From Daphnia carinata (Eukaryota > Arthropoda > Branchiopoda > Diplostraca > Daphniidae): a stretch of DNA of 64,000 nucleotides. Below the pieces are notes generated by a model, which was given only the letters and a program-made list of their open reading frames with translations, did not search any database and had not been told where the DNA came from. The DNA lies in assembly GCF_022539665.2 (NCBI RefSeq), contig NC_081334.1, forward strand, positions 8,712,424-8,776,423. Direction: 5' to 3'. The translations under genes and the position numbers were made by a program. Every line of letters starts with the position of its first letter. Position 1 is the stretch's first letter. Below, piece after piece: positions 57,891 through 64,000 of this stretch.

Positions 57891-58687
57891 CTTGATAGGT
57901 TCCAACATTAGAACTTGGTAAACATTACAAAATTCAAGTGGTTTAAATAATATCCAATAGTTCCACAAATTCTTTTCAAAATGGAGTTAAGAGTTTCAAA
58001 GTTGGTGTAAGCTAACTTTGTATATCGGTACAAATGTCAACTTTTTCGATCAAGTGGCAGTGATAACACTGTATTTACATTACTTGTCTCAAAGAATGGA
58101 ACAATATGCGCATAGCTCTGCATAATATTCTCAATTTGATGCAGTTGAATGAAATACTAGTTTAAATTCAGTTCATAAGCGTCGTTTACCTAACTAGTTA
58201 TATTCTATTGTACACTTATTCGGTCACCACGTTCAGACGCTAAGGCTGTTGGTTAAGTTAATGCCTAATAATTAGTTACGTTATGCTTTAATTTGATGCA
58301 GTAGCTTCGGGTGTATCTTAACTGTGTAAAAGTTAGTTCGTAATCTATGTTAGCAAAACTTAGATTTAATTGTTATAAATCTGTTGAAAGTGTGGGTGAA
58401 GGCGCAATTTTTGTAGCGTCATGCAAAGCTATTAGCAACTTCTCAGTCTTCCTTGTCGTTTAGTTGAGTAGAGAACGCCATTTTTGTGATCCTGTTTTCG
58501 GGATATTTTTTTAGTAATATCTCTGTTGAAAATTTGAATAGGAAGCCATCGAATGAAGAGCTGATGCTGCCATGTCGGTTAAAGACAAATTAATGATGAA
58601 CGTATTTGCTGGATGAGGTCTTAATAGCCTTTTGAATCTGCAATTAAAAATCAAAAAGTTAGAATCCATTGATTATTCATTGTTTAC
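57891..58687. other. Intergenic, nothing recognised
   Basis: AT-rich, no ORF or repeat that stands out. Confidence 0.5.
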
Positions 58688-59028
58688 CTAACACTTAAGT
58701 GTTTTGAGACACAACTGGAAATTGAAAAAGCACCTCGAAAAGATAAAAAGGACTGTCTGTTGGCCACTACCCCTACGATTGCTATAGTTGAGACAATTAA
58801 GCCCATAATGACGAAGGCTTTTCGAGGAACCTGATTCAAAAACACCAACTGCTCCTTGATCTAGAACGCATTCTCATTAGTGTTGGATAACAACAGTGAA
58901 TCGTTGAAATGGATATTCGTCGAGTTTCTCATACCGTCGATGCTATTGGCGGCATTCCTGCTGAAATTCATTTGATCGGCAGCTGAAATTTGTCTCGAAT
59001 TGTAAGCCGCGGAAAATCTGCTCCTTCT
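58688..59028 (-). pseudogene. Exon-like frame with one membrane segment, unknown
   Basis: On the minus strand an acceptor-like TTTTTCACAG precedes an open stretch broken by one TAG (about 58862) and ends at a donor-like TTAG/GTAAAC at 58688. The translation has N-x-S/T sites followed by a hydrophobic stretch (A-F-V-I-M-G-L-I-V-S-T-I-A-I-V-G-V-V-A-N) like the first helix of a receptor or transporter. An alternative is a small intron (GTATGAG...TTCTAG) removing the TAG, but the frame after it would differ. Weak; no partner exon found. Confidence 0.25.
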
Positions 59029-59132
59029 GTGAAAAAGGTATCATAATCAATTTGTGTAATTCATAGGGTCCTTTTCTAAGATAATCTTTATTTGCTGAAC
59101 GAATACCACTTCGTGATTAAGATGTAAAGTAT

Positions 59133-59164
59133 CAGATTGGCATGAATGCATTCATGCCAATCTG
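59133..59164. repeat. Perfect 32-bp palindrome
   Basis: The half-site CAGATTGGCATGAATG is followed immediately by its reverse complement, with no spacer. Confidence 0.9.
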
Positions 59165-59251
59165 TACTGTATTTATCGTGCTATTAATATTGACTAAACC
59201 CCTCGTTGATGTAGTTTTGTCATATGTTTCTCTACCTTGCTGCTGATGATC

Positions 59252-59360
59252 ATAAACCGGCTTTTTCGGTTAAGGTTTTCTAAGGATTTCTTTCGTTTCT
59301 TTTGCTTCTGTCTGAAGTTGTTTGTTTGTTTCTAAGGCTGCTTTTATCTGTTGTTCGGCG
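59252..59360 (-). mobile_element. Gag fragment of A-family element (insertion host of D)
   Basis: Matches 35920-36025 in element C (coiled-coil part of Gag: T-L-T-E-K-A-G, K-E-T-K-E-I-L) almost base for base. It is cut at 59360 by D's LTR, so D landed inside a related element; the other half would lie right of the window. Confidence 0.85.
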
Positions 59361-59561
59361 TGTAATGTTTCGAACCTCGTGTATTACAGTAGATTGTCGT
59401 AACAATTCCAAATTACAAGGTACAAACATGCGGTATTTATACTACTAAAGAACACACATATTGAAGGTAAAATGGGAGGGGATACATTCACTTTCACTTG
59501 TGAAACGCTTGAGGGATGTAAGAGGTGTGGCTGTCTTTGGATAGCCTTTGGGCTCGTTACA
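59361..59561 (-). repeat. 3' LTR of element D
   Basis: 201 bp, reads TGTAACGAGCC on the minus strand, homologous along its length to the A and C LTRs; minus-strand TATAAATA at about 59437. PPT-like GAAGAAGGGGAGGAA adjoins. Confidence 0.92.
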
Positions 59562-59750
59562 TTCCTCCCCTTCTTCGATAAGAAGAATTGGTCCTCCAAT
59601 TGTATAATGATGAATAATAAAGCTGGTTCCTTCACCCAAGACTTTTATTAAATTTTGTTGTCCTTTTTCTTTTTCCGTCACCGGCTACAGTTGCTACTAT
59701 GAATACAAATGATGGCTATGGTTGAATAAACTGATTCCTTCACCTAAAAA

Positions 59751-61151
59751 TTAAGAAAACGAATTGTATGTGGTTTTACTAAGGTTGTTGGTATAACTTC
59801 TTCTTTCTTTCTTCCTTTTGTTCTTGCTTTTCTTTATGCCCGGTATTTCGGCGATGTTGATTATGTTTTTTTCATTTCCCTCGCGGCTGTATTGTTGGTG
59901 TTCTTTTCTTCTAGTTTTAGGCAGGGATTTACCGTTATGATTTTGTTCCCATTTTTCAAAAATGGCGTGTGCTCTTTTACTGCATGGTTTTGCTCGTGCT
60001 GTGTGTCCGTGGGAGTCTTTTATCCGTGCGTCTGCTCCATGTAGCAGTAATATTTCAATCATGTCAATTTGATTGAATTCTACTGCTAAATGTAAAGCGG
60101 TGTCACCTGAATCATCTTGTTGGTTGATGTTGATGATTCTTTTTGCACAAATTTGGGTAGCTAGGTTTTCAAGACCATACTCGGCTAGATAATGCAAAAC
60201 GGTTTTGCCCTGATGTGTGTCAATGTTGATATTAGTTGGCGACCATATTAACTTTGCGCACTCTTGGTTTTCGTATACAATTGCCAACATTAATGGGGTT
60301 TCTCCATTACCGTTTCGGGCTGTAAATTCGCAGTTGTGGTGTTTTAGAATTCGTAGTAATAGTAGATCGCTTATAGTTACTGCGGTATGAGCGATTGTCT
60401 TTCCGCGGTAAAGTATTTCCGGGTTCGCTCCGAAGGATAGAAGAAGGTCTGTAACGTCGTACCTACTTCTTCTTACGCTTGTATGGAGCAGCGTTTGTTC
60501 TGCCTCATATCTCTCGTTGAGAAACGTGGCCATCTTTTGTCTTGGCCAACCTTGTTGTACTTGTATCTTATTTTGGATGCACTTTCTAATTACCCATAGT
60601 GGAGCTTCCATCATCGATAATGAAAGTTTTCCGTCTTCTAGGTCTATTATGGCTTGTCTTCGTAGCTGAATTTTTTCTGCTCGGGCCGCCGAAATCGATG
60701 CTATCGTTTTTAACCGACAGTTTTTACACGCTTCCGTTTCTTTCTGTTGGTCGTCTGGCTTGTTACGTTTTTCCGCTGGTTCACATTGAAGATAGTTGTC
60801 GCTGTCGTATCCTTTTGTGAACTCAACACTGTAGTCACTTTCAAAATCGGGTTCCATTCCACTATACGCCGTTAACCCTTCGTTCTCATTTTCACTTGAT
60901 TCACTGTTGTTATTCACTTTTTTTTCATTTATGAAGCAGTTGTTCTTTTCTGTTTCTATGCCGTTCCATCCTATGAATTGCACTAATTGTTCGTTATCAC
61001 CCGCATTTTTCGCACTTTCTTTTTCTCTGTACTCATGTTGACTATCCTCACTCTCGGTGTTGTTGACAGTTATTGTTTTGTATAATTTTTCTATCCTTCT
61101 GGGGATGATGGTACCTTCATAGTCGTAGACTTTGATGTAATTGTTTGCCAT
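59751..61151 (-). CDS. Retroelement-encoded ankyrin-repeat protein, intact
   Basis: 466 codons from ATG 61151 (M-A-N-N), chosen because element C starts at the same place; the frame is open further, to an ATG at 61250. Layout: residues 30-120 are acidic and Ser/Asn-rich with conserved G-L-T-A-Y-S-G-M-E-P-D; 124-145 carry a C...C-K-N-C cluster; 150-210 are helical and basic; five ankyrin repeats lie at about 220-247, 249-281, 282-313, 314-346 and 347-380 (G-E-T-P-L-M-L-A, G-K-T-V-L-H-Y-L-A, G-D-T-A-L-H-L-A, L-L-L-H-G-A-D-A-R); a Lys/Arg tail (440-451) resembles a nuclear-localisation signal. The ORF lies just upstream of the PPT, where accessory genes sit. Ankyrin proteins of insect viruses can act as I-kappa-B mimics; a similar role is only a hypothesis. 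It is not a standard retrotransposon gene. Confidence 0.85.
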   Translation of the reverse strand: MANNYIKVYDYEGTIIPRRIEKLYKTITVNNTESEDSQHEYREKESAKNAGDNEQLVQFIGWNGIETEKNNCFINEKKVNNNSESSENENEGLTAYSGMEPDFESDYSVEFTKGYDSDNYLQCEPAEKRNKPDDQQKETEACKNCRLKTIASISAARAEKIQLRRQAIIDLEDGKLSLSMMEAPLWVIRKCIQNKIQVQQGWPRQKMATFLNERYEAEQTLLHTSVRRSRYDVTDLLLSFGANPEILYRGKTIAHTAVTISDLLLLRILKHHNCEFTARNGNGETPLMLAIVYENQECAKLIWSPTNINIDTHQGKTVLHYLAEYGLENLATQICAKRIININQQDDSGDTALHLAVEFNQIDMIEILLLHGADARIKDSHGHTARAKPCSKRAHAIFEKWEQNHNGKSLPKTRRKEHQQYSREGNEKNIINIAEIPGIKKSKNKRKKERRSYTNNLSKTTYNSFS

Positions 61152-61508
61152 TTTGAGATGATTTAATAGTTTTTGATGATACACTTTGCTTTTGCGAAAC
61201 TTTGTAGGAGTAATGCTGTTGCGATACTGGGGAGAGTTTAGATTTTTCATTTTGCGAAATGCAAAATCTTTCGAAGTTCTTCATGTTGCTTTTCTTTTTC
61301 CGTATGTTCTTGTTTTTTGTTTTCTGTATTTGATTAATTTGATAACTGGTTTTCATGCATTTTAATATATTCCATTTTCTGTCTTGGAGTTGGGTTGAAT
61401 TCTTTTTCGTTGCGTCTTGTCGCTGTGACATGTGTGTTTGCCGCAGGGCGAATTTGTTCGTTTTAAACTTTTTTTTTTTATTCCCTATTTTAGTCATTGT
61501 CAGTTTTT

Positions 61509-61510
61509 AT

Positions 61511-61549
<39 letters not shown>

Positions 61550-61784
61550 GAGGAGTCATCTAGGGTACGCGCGTTATCGCGACGTTTACCCGCTCAAGTT
61601 TGCCCGTTTACTTTGGTGGCTGGAGTCGGGTGATGATATTTATCATCCTACCCCAACGTCTTCTCGTTTTCAAGAGGAGCGTCTCCAGGAAGGGAGGGCC
61701 GAACGCTGGGACATCACGAATGTCTGGCAGATTTATGAATATCTTCTTCATGGCGCGCCTCCCGAACGTGATCCCACTGACTGA
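61509..61784 (+). other. Antisense ORF in element D, conserved with C
   Basis: Frame opposite to the element's genes, TGA at 61782. Its only ATG (61509) precedes a poly-Phe stretch encoded by the T run, so the true start may be a spliced exon beginning near 61556. Core: G-Y-A-R-Y-R-D-V-Y-P-L, F-A-R-L-L-W-W-L-E and D-I-Y-H-P-T-P; then a charged helix-like tail (E-E-R-L-Q-E-G-R-A-E-R-W-D) and L-L-H-G-A-P-P-E-R. Codon-level comparison with 31731-31979 shows mostly silent differences in the core. No known family. An antisense-transcribed product, as some retroviruses make, is one explanation. Confidence 0.45.
61516..61548 (+). repeat. Poly-T run
   Basis: Uninterrupted T run of over 30 bases between the antisense frame and the ankyrin leader; length is probably unstable or misassembled. 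Confidence 0.9.
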
Positions 61785-62107
61785 ATACTTTGGGTGTTTT
61801 GTTTTGTAGTTAATGTTTTAGTTGGAAATACAAAATTATTATTCCAGTTTGTTTGTTCGTCTGTTTGTTTTACTATAAAATTTTCAAGTATTGGTAAGTG
61901 AGTTAATTGGTAGAGTGTGGGAAAAATTTATTTTATTTTATTTTTTTTCGATTTCCTGAGGGAAAAAATGATAATCAACTTAATTGTTGGATTTTTAAAT
62001 GCTGATAAATGCGTTATTTGCTGGGAGGGTGCTACTTTGTTATGAATTGTCTAAGTTGTTAGTGGATTTTTATTATTGGATTTTTTCTTTCAATTTCCTT
62101 GGGACTT
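61785..62107. other. Spacer between env-like and antisense frames of D
   Basis: T/A-rich; no ORF, RNA gene or membrane-segment coding stretch on the element's sense strand. Confidence 0.5.
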
Positions 62108-64000
62108 TTACTTTTTGGCTGGACCACTGTTGTCTGTCTCTGGTATGCAACGACATAGGTCTTCCCAGACCATGCCATATCTGACGACGTAAGTCCATGC
62201 GGTATTTTTTCCGGTACATCGTTTAGGTGTGTCAGCTTCATCGATAGATGGATAGATTGATGAATTTGGTGCGCTTGGCCGTGGTGGTCGCGGTTGACCT
62301 TGCCTTTCAGTTGACAGCTGTGCGGGTGCGGATGTTCTTGTGAATGGTTGTTCGATGGCGATTCTGAACGGTAATTTGTTTCTCGTGCTGGTATCATTGA
62401 TGCAAGTTCGTGTTCTTAGCCCAGTTCTATCTGTTGCCATGAGCTGCCCTGTGTGCTCGAATGTACCCCAGATTGAGCTGGTGTTAGCGCATTCTTGAAG
62501 TACTAGCATTGTCGTATTGGCTTTGATACAGGTGTTTGTGTTGAACGGTCTGATGGTGAAATCAGATGTATATTCGAAAGCTTGTCCTCGTTCTGTTGCT
62601 TTGCTACAGTTGGCTACCATTGTTTGTGATTGCACTAAGTGATCGTTGCTGCTTACTAGTTTTCTTAGTTCTTCTTGACATCGCGGCCACTCTTTGTCAC
62701 ATTCTTCTAATGTCATTTGCTTGTTTACTCCATGGTGTGTTAGACATTTTTCGTTTGGTGTTTTTCCGTTTTTCAATAGGCCCCAGGTAATCATGTCCCA
62801 GATTATATTTCCGCTACCGTGATTAGTTTTTAAAATTCCTCCAAATAGCGGTGAATTAATCGTGGTTATGATTGCCTTCCGTTGTTCTTGCTGAATTTCC
62901 TGCATTTCTGCTAAAGTTGTGTCTGGGAAATTTTCTATGATGTCTGGATTGGTGTTTACAGTTTCAAAGATCCATTTTTGTGTTACGCTTTTCTTATCAT
63001 CTCTGCATTCTGTCAATATGATAGCTTGGTATGTTCCTAGTGTAATACAGAGATACGATTCTTGTGAAATTAATTGGTAGTTTTGTTGATCTAGAATCCA
63101 CCGTGTTGAAAATTCTGAGCATTTGGCAACAATTAGTCGACCTGCTTCTCCTTCCGTGATACAGATATCACGGTTCTGGACTCTTATTGTTTGGTCAACG
63201 ATATATTCGAATTCTGATCCTTGAGGAAGTGGATCATCTTTTTTGAGACGAAAGTGAGCGGTTAACTGAGTGCTTTCGTCTGGTTTGTATATTATGTATA
63301 TCGTGGCGTTGTAATTTACACTTCGGACTTTTTCGTTGATTCTGATTGACTGTTGATATCCCATTCTTATTGGTCCCCAGGCGTACGAAATGCTGTACAG
63401 ACGTTTTCCTGAGTCTTCCAAAGGATTGTTGGGCAGGAATGTAACTTCCTGCTGAATGGATCGTTTCCGCTTGGTTAACTGGAGTTCCCTGTAGTCCTTG
63501 CACACCAATGTATCTAGGTGAGTATTTTGTATGCATGTATGTATAGTTGTTTTGAACATCTCGTAGAGTTTTCTCGTAGTTTCGGTAGGAAAGATTAGGT
63601 ATGTGAGCGGTATGCCCACAACTTTGTAACCTTGTGGTGTTATGTCCCGATCTGGTTTGTTGAAGAACGAAATCTCGATCTGTCGATTGGTGTCGTAAAG
63701 ACGGCTGGTGTTTTCGCGTTCCGGCATTCTCGGAAGTTCCAGATAACCGCTTCCTTTGATCAAGGTTTGAGAATATGAATTATTTGTTGTCCTATCTCCC
63801 CATACTATTGTGTTTTGATTTTGAATGAAATGTCCTTCCTGCTGGGTAGTATTTAATGATCCAAATGGGCTTTCAATTGGATCGTCCTGTTTTTCCTGCC
63901 GTACGGTGATTTGTTCTGCTACACAGTTGAGGGTGTCATATGTTTTTATGGCGTACAATTGCCCGTCGCCTGTCGGAGTGGCTGTGAAACTCAGACCTGC
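62108..64000 (-). CDS. Env-like protein with duplicated beta-trefoil-like domain (5' partial)
   Basis: Open from the window edge to the TAA at 62108, more than 616 codons. Numbering from 63958: an N-terminal part shared with element C (Q-N-Q-N-T-I-V-W-G-D, K-G-S-G-Y-L-E-L-P), then two related segments starting F-E-Y-x2-D-x-T-I-R. The first, 247-332, has C266, C280, W287, C304, C318 and Q-K-W at 327-329. The second, 458-520, has C477, C490, W497, then G-Q-L and C519. The C...C...W and Q-x-W spacing with G-Q-L is that of ricin-type carbohydrate-binding trefoils. The C-terminus is Pro/Arg-rich (520-616) with no hydrophobic anchor. It sits in the env slot, and an N-terminal C-D-C motif in element A relates it to the B/E Env. 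Either a captured glycoprotein that lost its anchor, or a secreted lectin-like factor. Confidence 0.7.
   Translation of the reverse strand, partial: AGLSFTATPTGDGQLYAIKTYDTLNCVAEQITVRQEKQDDPIESPFGSLNTTQQEGHFIQNQNTIVWGDRTTNNSYSQTLIKGSGYLELPRMPERENTSRLYDTNRQIEISFFNKPDRDITPQGYKVVGIPLTYLIFPTETTRKLYEMFKTTIHTCIQNTHLDTLVCKDYRELQLTKRKRSIQQEVTFLPNNPLEDSGKRLYSISYAWGPIRMGYQQSIRINEKVRSVNYNATIYIIYKPDESTQLTAHFRLKKDDPLPQGSEFEYIVDQTIRVQNRDICITEGEAGRLIVAKCSEFSTRWILDQQNYQLISQESYLCITLGTYQAIILTECRDDKKSVTQKWIFETVNTNPDIIENFPDTTLAEMQEIQQEQRKAIITTINSPLFGGILKTNHGSGNIIWDMITWGLLKNGKTPNEKCLTHHGVNKQMTLEECDKEWPRCQEELRKLVSSNDHLVQSQTMVANCSKATERGQAFEYTSDFTIRPFNTNTCIKANTTMLVLQECANTSSIWGTFEHTGQLMATDRTGLRTRTCINDTSTRNKLPFRIAIEQPFTRTSAPAQLSTERQGQPRPPRPSAPNSSIYPSIDEADTPKRCTGKNTAWTYVVRYGMVWEDLCRCIPETDNSGPAKK

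Larger units (their letters stand above)
59361..64000 (-). mobile_element. Gypsy retroelement D (A family), 3' part
   Basis: Minus-strand element with 3' LTR 59361-59561, PPT, intact ankyrin ORF, antisense frame and a long open env-like ORF running off the window. The best preserved member of the family here; pol and gag lie outside. Confidence 0.93.

Overview
The window is animal nuclear DNA, most likely from an arthropod. Host-type genes have short GT-AG introns (about 55-390 bp). The BTB-zinc-finger gene is of the lola/tramtrack type, and the retroelements are Env-bearing Ty3/gypsy forms. A branchiopod crustacean such as Daphnia would fit the intron sizes, but nothing here proves the species. 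Roughly the first 47 kb is heterochromatin-like: satellite arrays and broken, nested LTR retroelements. The rest is a gene-poor region with a short BTB-zinc-finger gene, several small inverted-repeat elements, a rearranged POLR3B (RNA polymerase III second subunit) pseudogene and a further retroelement.

Layout. 1-1474: a BEL/Pao-like gag remnant with a 3' tail. 1475-4032: 70-bp satellite in forward orientation. 4033-4518: hairpin-containing spacer. 4519-6830: the same satellite inverted. 6831-27918: gypsy element A, cleanly inserted in the inverted satellite (4-bp duplication CTAT, 204-bp LTRs) and itself split in its protease region by gypsy element B (9910-21836, duplication CAAT, 804-805-bp LTRs). 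27919-29355: inverted satellite resumes. 29356-36559: element C, an A relative on the minus strand, missing its 5' end. 36560-37705: forward satellite. 37706-about 47225: element E, a B relative missing its 5' end but with an intact env ORF. 47241-47367: fold-back repeat. 49461-50552: BTB-zinc-finger gene, minus strand. 50835-52708: two inverted-repeat elements with tRNA-like inserts, one carrying a hAT MITE. 53087-57890: POLR3B pseudogene with a duplication-inversion-duplication. 59361-64000: element D, third member of the A family, minus strand, cut by the window end and inserted into a gag fragment of its own family.

Two retroelement lineages are present. The B/E lineage has gag, pro-pol, a small accessory ORF preceded by a TATA-like box, a pyrimidine-rich spacer and a type I membrane Env. 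The A/C/D lineage has a long coiled-coil Gag, pol, and a large Env-like protein with an internally duplicated C...W beta-trefoil-like domain and no obvious membrane anchor. It also has a 3' ORF encoding an ankyrin-repeat protein, found in all three copies and intact (466 codons) in D. Between the Env-like ORF and the ankyrin ORF, C and D share a reading frame on the opposite strand whose differences fall mostly at synonymous third positions. The ankyrin ORF, duplicated lectin-like domain and antisense frame are the best candidates for something undescribed.

Most coding sequences are decayed. The only long uninterrupted frames are the ankyrin ORF and partial env of D, the accessory ORF and env of E, and the proposed BTB-zinc-finger model.
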